Made by a program: the position numbers and the translations under genes. From Chromatiaceae bacterium (lineage in GTDB: Bacteria > Pseudomonadota > Gammaproteobacteria > Chromatiales > Chromatiaceae), in contig JALOTB010000023.1 in NCBI GenBank assembly GCA_025458165.1, positions 1 through 41,142 on the forward strand: a stretch of 41,142 nt of DNA. The letters run 5' to 3'. Below, piece by piece: positions 8,325 through 16,243 of the stretch. Position 1 is the stretch's first letter. Every line of letters begins with the position of its first letter. The notes beneath the pieces are model-generated. The model was not told the DNA's origin, did not search any database, and saw only the letters and a list, made by a program, of their open reading frames with translations.

Positions 8325-9311
8325 CTAGTCCGCAGACAGCGATCCGTCCGCACCCAGGCCTTCGACCTCGATCACCCGGGCCAGCGCGACCTCCATAAGG
8401 GCGCGCGCCTGTGCCGTCGCTCGATGGAGGAACGCGTGCAGAGCGGCGTCCTCCTGGTTACGGATCTCACACTCCTCACTATATGCCTCGAAGGCCGAAA
8501 GGCCCGCGATCAGGTCGACGAGATGGTGCGGGCACTCGCAGCGCACCGTGGTCGACACCGTCGCGATCCGTGCGAGCGCGGCCTCGGAGAAGCGGCGACG
8601 CGGAATCGGCTGACTGAGATCGACGCCGATCTCCACATCCGACGGAGCCGGCGCCTCGGCCGCTGCGTGCAGGCACCAGCGCCGCAGCTCTTGGGCGTCC
8701 ACCGGGCCGCGCCGGGCGGCGACGCGGCGGGCGCCGAGCCGCTCGATGGCCGGCGCTGCGGCAAATCGGTAGATCACCAGGGCGCGCGAGGCGCCGGCAT
8801 CGACCGTGAGACGCGCGATCTCACGCACCTGATCGGCGTGGATAGTGGGATAGTCGAGGATTGCCACGTCCGCCCTCAGGGCGGGCGCCTCGGCGACGAA
8901 CCGATCACGATCGGCGAACGTCCCGACGAGCTCGATACCTTGCAGTTCCCCCGCCTCTTGACGCATCCGCTCGGCCAGCGCCGACCCGAGCACGACGACT
9001 CGGCAGGGACGGTCCGGCATCCGCTCCTGCGCCGGCAAGGCGCTCGCGCGCACCCGATCCTGGAGCTGCTCCAGACTCAGACCCGCCACGCTGCTAATCG
9101 CGTCGCCGCGGTCCACGAGCTGCTTGATCAAGCTCAGGCGCCCCACGTCTTCCGGCGCGTAGAGCCGCGTTCTGGAGGCCGTGCGGATGGGCTCGACCAC
9201 ATGGTAGCGGCGCTCCCAAACCCGCAGTGTATCGGGGGGAATACCGGTCAGGCGCGAGACAGCGCCGATGCGGTAGGTCTGGCCGTTGGGATCGGACTCC
9301 TGCTGGGACAA
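8325..9311 (-). CDS. MerR-family regulator with unusual effector region
   Basis: A 328-residue regulator. Residues ~13-80 form a MerR winged helix (YRIGAVSRLTGIPPDTLRVWERRY, ending in the LIKQLVDRG segment). Residues ~100-220 resemble a Rossmann-like domain (CRVVVLGSALAERM...DVAILDYP), similar in place to the cobalamin domain of CarH/LitR regulators but without the ExxxH and DxHxxG cobalamin motifs. The C-terminal part has CECPHHLVDLIAGLSAFE, a Cys/His cluster that could bind metal or sense redox state. The start is TTG at 9311, chosen because AAAAGGAG lies seven bases before it. It is divergent from the gene at 9435 and shares a promoter/operator region with it. Confidence 0.85.
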   Translation of the reverse strand: MSQQESDPNGQTYRIGAVSRLTGIPPDTLRVWERRYHVVEPIRTASRTRLYAPEDVGRLSLIKQLVDRGDAISSVAGLSLEQLQDRVRASALPAQERMPDRPCRVVVLGSALAERMRQEAGELQGIELVGTFADRDRFVAEAPALRADVAILDYPTIHADQVREIARLTVDAGASRALVIYRFAAAPAIERLGARRVAARRGPVDAQELRRWCLHAAAEAPAPSDVEIGVDLSQPIPRRRFSEAALARIATVSTTVRCECPHHLVDLIAGLSAFEAYSEECEIRNQEDAALHAFLHRATAQARALMEVALARVIEVEGLGADGSLSAD

Positions 9312-9370
9312 GCTCGCGCTCCTTTTCGACTAAATGACTCGATTGAAAAGTATTTGCACAAATCTTGGTC

Positions 9371-9399
9371 TTGACAAAGGGCCATTCCTCACCTAGTGT
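9371..9399 (+). promoter_or_regulatory. sigma70-type promoter, plus strand
   Basis: A perfect -35 TTGACA (9371-9376), a 17-nt spacer and TAGTGT as -10 (9394-9399) read toward the gene at 9435. The -10 overlaps an 8-bp inverted repeat, so the promoter is probably repressed or remodelled by a regulator such as the divergent MerR-type protein. Confidence 0.5.
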
Positions 9400-9419
9400 C
9401 CAGAGTATGACCTGGACAC
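9397..9419. promoter_or_regulatory. perfect inverted repeat, candidate operator
   Basis: GTGTCCAG-(8 nt)-CTGGACAC is a perfect 8-bp inverted repeat overlapping the -10 region of the plus-strand promoter and lying 86 bp upstream of the MerR-type gene. It is a good candidate for the site of that regulator. Confidence 0.6.
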
Positions 9420-9434
9420 ATTAGCCGTGAAGCC

Positions 9435-9899
9435 ATGACTCAGTCACGATCGACGCATCACTCGCCCGCTGCGGCGACCATCTGCGGCGGGCTTGTCGAG
9501 ATTGTGAACAGGTCGAATGTTAACGAGGCGCGGGGCCGGAGGGAAACCCCACCGTCACGCTGGCGGGATGGTCGGTTACGGATTGCCACGCTGGCCCTCG
9601 CCGCGCTCCCCCTGGTCCAGGCCGGGCCATCGGTCACCGCGGCCACGCCGGAGTATCGCTCGACCCTCTACGAGTCGCCGCTCGGGTCCCAACTTGCGCC
9701 AGGCCGATATCTCCCGCTCGCCGGCTACCAGGCCCCCGGGGCCAGTGCGCCGGAATCGAGTCCACGGCGGACCGAGTCTTCGCAGCCGCAGGGGATCATC
9801 GACCTGCTCAGCCCCTTGTCCGTGCCAGCCTCGGGCGCCGAGCGCGCCGAGCAAGGAGGCGCAGACGGTCCCGCGCGCGGATGGCCGAGGCCCCTCTGA
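9435..9899 (+). CDS. possible exported small protein, unknown
   Basis: A 154-residue ORF that I do not recognise. Residues ~48-70 (LRIATLALAALPLVQAGPSV, then TAATPEY) look like a signal peptide or anchor following a long Arg-rich leader; a later start, for example the GTG near 9504, would give a normal-length leader. The mature part is rich in Pro, Ser and Gly, with YRSTLYESPLGSQLAPGRY and GIIDLLSPLSV. It lies downstream of a TTGACA promoter and the candidate MerR operator. Coding status is moderately supported by context but not by homology I can recall. Confidence 0.5.
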   Translation: MTQSRSTHHSPAAATICGGLVEIVNRSNVNEARGRRETPPSRWRDGRLRIATLALAALPLVQAGPSVTAATPEYRSTLYESPLGSQLAPGRYLPLAGYQAPGASAPESSPRRTESSQPQGIIDLLSPLSVPASGAERAEQGGADGPARGWPRPL

Positions 9900-9946
9900 T
9901 GCGCCGGTGGACGACGGAACGATACTGAGATTTTCGAATTTTCTAC

Positions 9947-9968
9947 CGGAAAGAATCGGAACTTTCCG
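9947..9968. repeat. inverted repeat in leader of the 10065 gene
   Basis: CGGAAAG-(8 nt)-CTTTCCG is a perfect 7-bp inverted repeat with the same 8-nt spacing as the 9397-9419 palindrome but a different sequence. It lies in an AT-rich island about 100 bp before the start at 10065, so it could be an operator or a leader hairpin. Confidence 0.4.
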
Positions 9969-10064
9969 AACCTTTGGCACGGCAGAACAGCCGCGAGGCA
10001 CGGTCATAGCTCGGGAAAGTATCTCTCGCACGCCCCCGACCGAGTTTCAGGAGACCAAGACCCC

Positions 10065-10364
10065 ATGCACGACCTTCCCCCGACCAGCGGCCGCGAGACG
10101 CTCGAAATCGACCTCCCTCTCGATCCTCACACCGAGTCCGCGGAGGACGTCTCCCACCTGGTAAGCCAGTTCCTCCGCGAAATCGACGCCTGTTGCCTGG
10201 AGCGGCGGGTCAGCCCGTCCGACGTGCTCCAGGCACTCTCGATCACCACCGCCGTCCACGTCGCACGCGTCGAGGCGCAGCGCCGGAGCGGAAAATTAGT
10301 CGCTCTCCCGTTGATCGGCGTGGAGCTGTCGGCAGCCCGGCGCCCGACCGCCGAGGCGGCCTAA
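10065..10364 (+). CDS. small acidic unknown protein
   Basis: A 99-residue soluble protein with a clear AGGAG site 11 bases before its ATG. It is predicted mostly helical (DVSHLVSQFLREIDACCLER, DVLQALSITTAVHVARVEAQ). It has a CC pair at about residues 43-44 and no known domain that I can recognise. It follows the possible exported gene at 9435 after an AT-rich gap and converges with the zinc transporter operon. Composition is typical of a real gene. Function unknown. Confidence 0.65.
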   Translation: MHDLPPTSGRETLEIDLPLDPHTESAEDVSHLVSQFLREIDACCLERRVSPSDVLQALSITTAVHVARVEAQRRSGKLVALPLIGVELSAARRPTAEAA

Positions 10365-10417
10365 AGCCAAGACCCGAGAGGAACGGTGATAGGACCGGCA
10401 ACCGGGCGGCCCCGCAC

Positions 10418-11209
10418 TCAGGCGGCACGGCGACGAAGACCGACGGGCACCCCGACCGCCAAGAGCACGGCCACCAGTACAGGCCCGAACGGTTGGTCCA
10501 GAGCCAGCGCGAGGGCGAAGGCGAGCAGATAGCCAAGCACGCCGAGGCCGGTGCTGATGGCGAGCGCGGAACGCCACCCCGCAGCGACTCGAAATGCCGC
10601 CCAGGCGGGCACCAAGACCAGCGCGACGGCAGCCATGAGTCCGACGGTCCCGGTAGCGACGGCCATTGCGAGCGCGACGAGCAGATCGAAGCCCAGGTGC
10701 CAACGCCGGGCCGGCAACCGGTTGGCGGACTCGTGACGAGGAAAAAAGCGTGCCCGGATCAAGCGCGGGATCAGCCACGGGAGCGCCAAGACGGCGGCCC
10801 CCGCAAGCAGGACCACCGCCGCGAGCTGCGCGGGAGCAGCAAGGTAGAGCTGGCCGTCAATCAGCGCTTGGCCGGTAGCGGCACCCAGTGGCGTGTTGGC
10901 CGCGATCAGCAGGGCCGCGGTCCAGCCCACCAGGATCATGAAGCCGTAGGCGGTGTTGCCCCGCAGCCGGCCATATCCCTTGGCGACCGCACCGATCAGT
11001 GCCCCGAGCGGCCCCCCGAGAACGGCCGGGATGCCCACGGCGAGTCCCGCCAGCGCACTCGCCGCCGCCAGATGGGCGAGCCCGAGGGCCGCCAGCCACT
11101 CGTCCCGTACCCGCAGCATCACCCCAATCGGCGGCAGGACCAGCGCGATGAGCAGCCCGGCGACCAGCGGCACGCGAAACAGGGGGTCGAGGAAGAGGCC
11201 GAGCCCCAT
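10418..11209 (-). CDS. zinc-type ABC transporter permease (ZnuB-like)
   Basis: A 263-residue membrane protein of the ABC-3 metal permease family (ZnuB/TroC type), with about eight hydrophobic segments spread over its length. The first is FRVPLVAGLLIALVLPPIGV; the PIGVMLRVRDEWLAALGLAH stretch matches the early family signature. It would form the inner-membrane channel for zinc or manganese. The ATG at 11209 overlaps the stop of the ATPase gene (TGATG), indicating translational coupling. It is the last gene of the operon. Confidence 0.88.
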   Translation of the reverse strand: MGLGLFLDPLFRVPLVAGLLIALVLPPIGVMLRVRDEWLAALGLAHLAAASALAGLAVGIPAVLGGPLGALIGAVAKGYGRLRGNTAYGFMILVGWTAALLIAANTPLGAATGQALIDGQLYLAAPAQLAAVVLLAGAAVLALPWLIPRLIRARFFPRHESANRLPARRWHLGFDLLVALAMAVATGTVGLMAAVALVLVPAWAAFRVAAGWRSALAISTGLGVLGYLLAFALALALDQPFGPVLVAVLLAVGVPVGLRRRAA

Positions 11210-11898
11210 CAACCCGGCCGCCCAACCCAGACATCCAGGGGCGGGCCATCGCCAGGCCCGCGGCCGTCGCCCCCATCGCGATGCGGCGCGGCGCTATCGG
11301 CTCCACGGGCCTTCCTTGCCCGGACGTTCTTTCCGGACGCGCCGAGGTCGAGCACCCGCTGGCAGGCCCGGTCGAGAAAGTCGTGCTCGTGGCTCACCAC
11401 GAGCACGGCCCGGCGGGCGTCCTGCGCGGCGAGCATCTCGATCAGCAGCCCCTCGGCCTGGGGGTCCAGGTTGTTGGTGGGCTCGTCGATCAGCACCAGT
11501 CTGGACTCGCCGCCAAGCACGGCCCAAACACTTAAGAGTTGATACTGGCCGCCGCTCAGTCGGTCGATGCGCCGATCGAGCCAGCCCGCGAGTCGCTCCG
11601 GCGGGGGTCGGCGGACACCGGCAAAGGCCAGCAGCTCACGCCCGGTGAGCGGCATCTCCTGGGGGCGATGCGGGCGCTGCTCCAGATAGCCGATGGTCAG
11701 CCCAGGCGACACGGCTGCCCGACCGGCGAAGACCCGCACCCCGCCGGCCAGGGCATGGAGCAGAGTCGACTTGCCGCAGCCGTTGGGTCCCCAGATCCCC
11801 ACCACCTCGCCCGGCGCGACCGAGAACGAGAGCGGGCCGACCACCGGCTCGCCGTAGCCGGCGGTCAGCCCCTCGACCGCGAGCAGCGGGGCGCTCAC
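11209..11898 (-). CDS. zinc-type ABC transporter ATPase (ZnuC-like)
   Basis: A 229-residue ATP-binding subunit. Walker A is GPNGCGKST, the Q-loop region is GYLEQRPHRPQ, the signature is LSGGQ, Walker B is LVLIDEPTNNLD and the switch histidine is in VVSHEHDFLD. I chose the GTG at 11898 because it overlaps the stop of the binding-protein gene (GTGA) and gives a normal ZnuC-like start (SAPLLAVEGLTAGYG). An upstream in-frame extension would run through the binding-protein gene and is rejected. The C-terminal ~35 residues are a charged tail (HRDGGDGRGPGDG) that may weakly bind metal. Confidence 0.9.
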   Translation of the reverse strand: MSAPLLAVEGLTAGYGEPVVGPLSFSVAPGEVVGIWGPNGCGKSTLLHALAGGVRVFAGRAAVSPGLTIGYLEQRPHRPQEMPLTGRELLAFAGVRRPPPERLAGWLDRRIDRLSGGQYQLLSVWAVLGGESRLVLIDEPTNNLDPQAEGLLIEMLAAQDARRAVLVVSHEHDFLDRACQRVLDLGASGKNVRARKARGADSAAPHRDGGDGRGPGDGPPLDVWVGRPG

Positions 11899-12788
11899 CG
11901 GCGGGCCGAGGCGATGGCGTCGACCCAACGCCCGACATGGTCGAGATACGCCGTGCCATCGGCACCCAGCGGGGGCTCCAGCGGCAGGCGCACGATCGGC
12001 CAACCCAGGGCCTGCCCCAAACGCTCGGGCGCCTGCGAGCCGAGATAGGCCGGATAGACGATGACCCCCAACCCGCCGGCCAAGGACTCGGTGAGGCGCT
12101 TGAGGTGCACCGCAGTTGGCGGGACCCCGGGCACTGGCTCGATCTCGCCGAGCAAGGGGACCCCGAAACGCTCCAGGAGGTAGATCGCGTCGCGGTGGAA
12201 CAGCAGGACGCCCGGAGCGCCGGCGGTCTGCCGCCGCCACTCGGGCAGGCGGGCATCGACCTTGGCCGCGAAATCGGCGGCCCGGCGCTGATACTCATCC
12301 GCCCCCGAAGGGTCAATGCCTACCAGACGCTCGGCGAGCGCCCAGGCGACCTGGGCCATACGCACCGGATCGAGGTTCAAATGCGGATTGCCGGCCGGGT
12401 GGACATCGCCCAGCGCCCGGTCCGCGGGACGCTCGCGGTCGAGCAGATCCACCTGGGCGGCGGCCTCGAAGTAGCCGGTGCGTCCCGGCAGGACCCCGGG
12501 GTTGGCCGCGCTCGCGAGCACCGCCTGGAGCCAACCGACCTCCAGGTCGGCGCCGACAGCGAGCACCAGATCGGCGCGGCGCACCGCCTGGATCATGCTC
12601 GGGCGCACTTGCAGGCCGTGCATGTCCCGATCGGGCGGGGCCAGGACGGTCACGTTGGCCGCCGGCGCAAGCTCCCGCGCCAAAGCCCCGAGGCTCGGGC
12701 TGGTCGCGACCAGCTCCAGGGCCGCGACGGTCCCAGAGCCCGGGGCGGTAAGCGCGAACAGTACGACGAGGGAAAAGAACCTGTACAT
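11895..12788 (-). CDS. zinc-type ABC substrate-binding protein (ZnuA-like)
   Basis: A 297-residue exported metal-binding protein of the cluster A-I (ZnuA/TroA) family. The signal peptide covers residues 1-~24. Likely metal ligands are H57 (DMHGLQVRPSM), H136 (GNPHLNLDP) and H198 (LLFHRDAIYLLERFG), with an acidic fourth ligand near the C-terminus. The long His-rich loop of E. coli ZnuA is reduced to GDVHPAGNPH. The ATG at 12788 is preceded by GAGAAGGG; an upstream TTG would add two residues. The gene starts 12 bp after the outer-membrane gene. Zinc rather than manganese is inferred from the Zur-like box and His-rich neighbours. Confidence 0.9.
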   Translation of the reverse strand: MYRFFSLVVLFALTAPGSGTVAALELVATSPSLGALARELAPAANVTVLAPPDRDMHGLQVRPSMIQAVRRADLVLAVGADLEVGWLQAVLASAANPGVLPGRTGYFEAAAQVDLLDRERPADRALGDVHPAGNPHLNLDPVRMAQVAWALAERLVGIDPSGADEYQRRAADFAAKVDARLPEWRRQTAGAPGVLLFHRDAIYLLERFGVPLLGEIEPVPGVPPTAVHLKRLTESLAGGLGVIVYPAYLGSQAPERLGQALGWPIVRLPLEPPLGADGTAYLDHVGRWVDAIASARR

Positions 12789-12800
12789 TGTCAACCCTTC

Positions 12801-14369
12801 TCAGAAGCTGTGTGCGCCGTGGGCGCCAAGGCTCATGATGAACTGGAGCCAGAAGGCGTCGAAGCGCTCGCGCTCGTTCTCCGTGACCAGGATGTTGCTG
12901 CGGTTGTACTGGGCGCGCAGCCGGGAGAACTCGGTGAGATTCCAGGTGACGTTGAGGCTCCAGCGGTCGGAGGAGCCGAAGTCCTCGCTCCAGCCCCCGC
13001 TCACCTCGTTGATCAGCCCGAGCACGTCGTAGCGCACCCCCGCAGTCCACTTGGGTGCGAACCCGTAGATCGCCTGGGCATAGAGCCCATCGGTGGTGAA
13101 CTTGCGGCTGGAGCCGATGGCCTCGGGGTGGGCGCTGCTCTTGATTTTGAGGTCCTTGATCGAGCGCAGGTACTCGGCCTGGAAGCGCAAGTCGCGATGA
13201 CCGTAGTCGCCGCGGCCGTCGTACTTGTAGACGAGATCGACGCCCCAGAGGTCCGCGTCGCCGTCGAGACCGTCGGTAGACACCACGGGGTCGTGATCGT
13301 GGTCGTCCTCCGGCCCACGCGGATTCTCGTGTGCGTCGCCGAGATCGGTCTGGTCCTGGAGCCCCTGGTGCTGGCGGGCGTAGGCGTAGGAGACGCCGAG
13401 CTGCAGGGCGTGGTCCGTGCCCAGGTCCGGCGCGAGCTTGGCGAAGGCGGTGAACAGCCGAGGCCCGTCCTCGTTGGAGTCGAGCCCGTACAGTGCCTGC
13501 TCATCCCCCTCGAGCGTGAGCCCGAAGCGCTCTTGATCACCCTGCAGGACCTCGACTCCCACCAGGGTGTAGGCGGGCAGCTCCGGCAGCCAGGTGAGCT
13601 GTAGGCCAGTGTCCTGCAGCCCGTGGTCGCCGAGCAGGTTGAGATAGGCTAGGTTTTGGTCGGCAAAGTCCCACTGGTGCGGGTGCTGGCGGTTGATGTA
13701 GCCGAAGTCGCTGAGGAACTTGCCGCCCTTGACGCGCAACCCCTGGGGCAGGCTGCGGGTCGTGAAGTAAGCCTCCTCCAGGTCGAGGTTCCCCTCGCCG
13801 TCCACCGCGAGGTAGGCGAAGGCGTCGAAGTAAGGGTCGACCGTCGCCGAGAAGGCGATCTCGGCAGAGCGGAAGTTGAAGCCGTTGGACAGTTCCCCGT
13901 GGCCATGCCCGTCGTCTTGCTCGTGATCATGGCCACCCCCGCGGGCGGACGGCTGGAAGGCCTCGCCGACGATTGCCTCGCCCCTGCCATCGACCCCGTC
14001 CTGGTAGTGATTGCCGTCCAGGATCAAGGAGATCTGCGGGTTGAAGGCGGTACCAGAGCTCACCGTGTTAACGGCCGCCAGCGGCGGCGCGGCGTGCACC
14101 ACGGGTGGCGTCGTCATCGGCTGGGCCGCGGCCTCAGTCCGGGTGCCAGCCGTGGTTGCCAACCGCTCGGCCCGTGCCTCGGCCGCAGCGGCACGCCGCT
14201 CGGCGTCGCCGACGCGCGCCTCGAGCGCGCGGATACGGGCCTCGTAGTCCCCTTTGAGGCCCTCGATCATCTGTTTGATTTCGGCTATCTCGGCGCTATC
14301 CGCGGCAGACGCGCAGGGAGAGACGGCCAGGACCGCGGCGCAGGCGGCCCCGAGTAGGAGCTTGTGCAT
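12801..14369 (-). CDS. His-rich outer-membrane beta-barrel protein of the zinc operon
   Basis: A 522-residue protein with a signal peptide (MHKLLLGAACAAVLAVSPCA...). A coiled-coil trimerisation-like segment follows at ~25-70 (IAEIKQMIEGLKGDYEARIR), then a barrel with alternating beta segments ending in a terminal Phe (GAHGAHSF), as in outer-membrane porins. Two loops are rich in His/Asp: GGGHDHEQDDGHGHG (~residues 140-155) and EDDHDHDP (~350). The architecture fits a phosphate-selective-porin-like channel specialised for zinc. ATG 14369 is chosen over an upstream start because GAGGGGAA precedes it and the signal peptide begins there. It sits between the DUF2946-like gene and the binding protein. 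Confidence 0.85.
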   Translation of the reverse strand: MHKLLLGAACAAVLAVSPCASAADSAEIAEIKQMIEGLKGDYEARIRALEARVGDAERRAAAAEARAERLATTAGTRTEAAAQPMTTPPVVHAAPPLAAVNTVSSGTAFNPQISLILDGNHYQDGVDGRGEAIVGEAFQPSARGGGHDHEQDDGHGHGELSNGFNFRSAEIAFSATVDPYFDAFAYLAVDGEGNLDLEEAYFTTRSLPQGLRVKGGKFLSDFGYINRQHPHQWDFADQNLAYLNLLGDHGLQDTGLQLTWLPELPAYTLVGVEVLQGDQERFGLTLEGDEQALYGLDSNEDGPRLFTAFAKLAPDLGTDHALQLGVSYAYARQHQGLQDQTDLGDAHENPRGPEDDHDHDPVVSTDGLDGDADLWGVDLVYKYDGRGDYGHRDLRFQAEYLRSIKDLKIKSSAHPEAIGSSRKFTTDGLYAQAIYGFAPKWTAGVRYDVLGLINEVSGGWSEDFGSSDRWSLNVTWNLTEFSRLRAQYNRSNILVTENERERFDAFWLQFIMSLGAHGAHSF

Positions 14370-14426
14370 GTTGCTTCCCCTCGAACGACGAGAACGGCAC
14401 ACCGCCGGCGCGGCGGCGCGCGGGGC

Positions 14427-14765
14427 TCAGACGGCGACGAGGGAGGGTGGCGGTGCGCGCCCCTGATAGGGTGCGCTGGGGCGGGGATGGGCTAAGGCTA
14501 CGGCCGGCGGCAGGGCGACGGGGCCCGCTACTAGCAAGGCGGGCACACCCAGGGCAGGCGCGCCGGCCTGGTCGAGCGACTGGCCGGTCAGGCAGAGCGG
14601 ACAGTCGTGTTCGCTCTCCGGGACCGCCAGGTGCTCGACCTGGTGGGCGGCGACCACGACCTGCACCAGGACCAGCAGGGCGACGAGCAGGAGGACCGCC
14701 GCCGGTCCACCGAGGCCTCGGCCGGCCACGCCAAGCGTCGCTGAAGCTGGGCTGATACGGAACAT
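14427..14765 (-). CDS. DUF2946-like small membrane protein
   Basis: A 112-residue protein with one strong hydrophobic segment (~20-40, AAVLLLVALLVLVQVVVAAH) followed by a His/Cys motif, HQVEHLAVPESEHDCPLCLTG. This H-x3-H...H-x-C-x2-C arrangement is typical of DUF2946-type proteins found beside copper or zinc genes. A second hydrophobic stretch lies near 75-90. It is the first gene of the zinc operon and its ATG lies just 11 bp downstream of the Zur-like box. A metal chaperone or sensor role at the membrane is plausible but not shown. The leader from the predicted promoter would be very short. Confidence 0.7.
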   Translation of the reverse strand: MFRISPASATLGVAGRGLGGPAAVLLLVALLVLVQVVVAAHQVEHLAVPESEHDCPLCLTGQSLDQAGAPALGVPALLVAGPVALPPAVALAHPRPSAPYQGRAPPPSLVAV

Positions 14766-14776
14766 TTCGATCCGGA

Positions 14777-14791
14777 TGTTATATCGTTACA
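14777..14791 (-). promoter_or_regulatory. Zur-like box
   Basis: On the minus strand the site reads TGTAACGATATAACA, matching 11 of 14 defined positions of the gammaproteobacterial Zur palindrome TGTTATANTATAACA. A TATAAC -10 (14783-14778) with TTGCGG 16 bp upstream lies within it, so zinc-bound Zur would block the promoter of the operon running down to 10418. Confidence 0.65.
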
Positions 14792-15090
14792 AAGTTCCTC
14801 CGCAAGCGCTGGCACCCGTCCCCGAGGTTTACCCTGGGAATGCCCCGCATGCACTCCCTGCCCCCCCTCGCCCTCCGCCACAGGACCGCGGCGAGCGAAG
14901 CCGGGCATGACAACTGCGCTGTCGTCGTCCCGGGTACCACGGGGTCGTGCCGGGTTAACGTCAGAAACGCACGCAGCGCGCTCTAATTCTCCCTCTCTCG
15001 CGTGCGGGGGAGGGATGGGGTGAGGCAACGATCGTGGTGATACGCGCCTGATTTTTTGCGACTTTCTGGCGGCGCGTATCAACAGGATCG
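14792..15090. other. intergenic region between lptF and zinc operon
   Basis: No gene is seen. A hairpin TCCCTC-(14 nt)-GAGGGA at 14990-15015 lies 76 bp after the lptF stop, inside a CTCCCTC...GGGGGAGGGATGGGGTGAGG stretch. This resembles a short dispersed intergenic repeat common in proteobacterial genomes (recollection, not searched). It may act as a terminator for lptF. Confidence 0.4.
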
Positions 15091-16185
15091 TTACGCGGGC
15101 CGACGCCGCAGCCGGCGAACCCAGTAGCTCTCAGGTAGCAAGGCGACGTAGACCAGCACCAGGAGCAGGAGCTGGTACCACAGGCTGCCCATCCACACTG
15201 GGGTGACCCCAGTCTCCAGCCACGTCTCGGCCAGTCGCTGCAGATTGAGAAAGCCGAAATAGGTCAGGAAGGCCAAGAGCATCCGCCCAGAGGCCCGCTG
15301 CCGCGGGGAGCTGGCGCTCAGAGGGATGGCGATCAGAGCGAGGACGATCACGGAAAGCGGACCGGCGACACGATGGTACAGCTCGGCGAGATCGGCGGGG
15401 TCCTCCGAGCCCAGGAGCACGGGAGTTGGCTGTGCGGAACGCTTGCGGTTGGGTACATCCTCAAGCCGGCGCGGCTCGATCCGCAGGCTGTAGCGCTCGA
15501 ACTCCCCGACCTCGTAGTCGCCCCGGCCAGGGATGCCGTCGTAGCGGCGCCCGTCCCGCAGCGTGAGGATGTGGTCACCGGTGGCCTCGTCGAAACTGTG
15601 GTAGCCCTCCTTGCTCAGCACCACCCGCGTCGCCCCCTCGCGTTGATCGTGGATGAAGACGTTGTGCAGCCGCCGCCCGTCGACGATGTCCTCCACGTAC
15701 AGGGTGAGGCGCCCGGCGTCCTGCACGTAGAAGCGCCCGCGCTGGATACCGGCGATCTGCGTCGTCTGCTCCTTCTGCTGCGCCCGCACCCGCTGGATCT
15801 CGCCCGTGGCCCAGGGCTGCAGGGCGAGCGAGAGCCAGGCGGTGAGCGCCGCGGCCGGCAGTGCGAAGTAGAGCAAGGACCGATAGATGCGCCCGGGACC
15901 AAGGCCGCAGGCGGCGATGGCGATCAGCTCGCTGTCGCGCGCCATGCGCCCGAGCGCGACCAGCGCCGCGATGAAGAAGGCGGGAGGAAGGAGACTCGGG
16001 GCGTCGCGCAGGAGCTGCAGCCCCAGATAGCGCAGCACCACCTGGCTGCCGAGCGCCCCCAGGCTCACCTCCTCCAGGGTGCGCAGAAAGAGGAGGCTGG
16101 CGACGATCAGGATGAGCACGCCGGCGATCGCCAGGAAGACCTTGGCGACCTCGGCGAGGATGTAGCGATCGAGGATACCGAGCAT
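15091..16185 (-). CDS. lptF: LPS export permease LptF
   Basis: A 364-residue YjgP/YjgQ-family membrane protein of the LptBFG complex, which extracts lipopolysaccharide from the inner membrane. The layout is typical: two N-terminal membrane segments (~15-35, ~60-80), one at ~100-120, a periplasmic jellyroll domain at ~130-255, and three C-terminal segments. The C-terminal SASSPRQRASGRMLLAFLTY resembles LptF more than LptG. No lptG follows; the gene downstream belongs to the zinc operon, over 300 bp away. So lptG must be elsewhere or this is a divergent stand-alone paralogue. Confidence 0.85.
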   Translation of the reverse strand: MLGILDRYILAEVAKVFLAIAGVLILIVASLLFLRTLEEVSLGALGSQVVLRYLGLQLLRDAPSLLPPAFFIAALVALGRMARDSELIAIAACGLGPGRIYRSLLYFALPAAALTAWLSLALQPWATGEIQRVRAQQKEQTTQIAGIQRGRFYVQDAGRLTLYVEDIVDGRRLHNVFIHDQREGATRVVLSKEGYHSFDEATGDHILTLRDGRRYDGIPGRGDYEVGEFERYSLRIEPRRLEDVPNRKRSAQPTPVLLGSEDPADLAELYHRVAGPLSVIVLALIAIPLSASSPRQRASGRMLLAFLTYFGFLNLQRLAETWLETGVTPVWMGSLWYQLLLLVLVYVALLPESYWVRRLRRRPA

Positions 16186-16243
16186 GGGGGCGAGGACGCG
16201 ACGAGTCGCCGCTATTCTCGCACGCCCTCGTAGAGGGACAAGC

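Noticed and set aside
10193..11542. 449-codon plus-strand frame across the zinc permease and ATPase
   Set aside because: Its Gln/Gly/Arg/Pro-rich sequence mirrors the transporter genes on the other strand, and it overlaps the small gene at 10065.
11899..12240. Upstream extension of the ABC ATPase frame
   Set aside because: It runs through the binding-protein gene. The GTG at 11898 overlapping that gene's stop gives a normal start.
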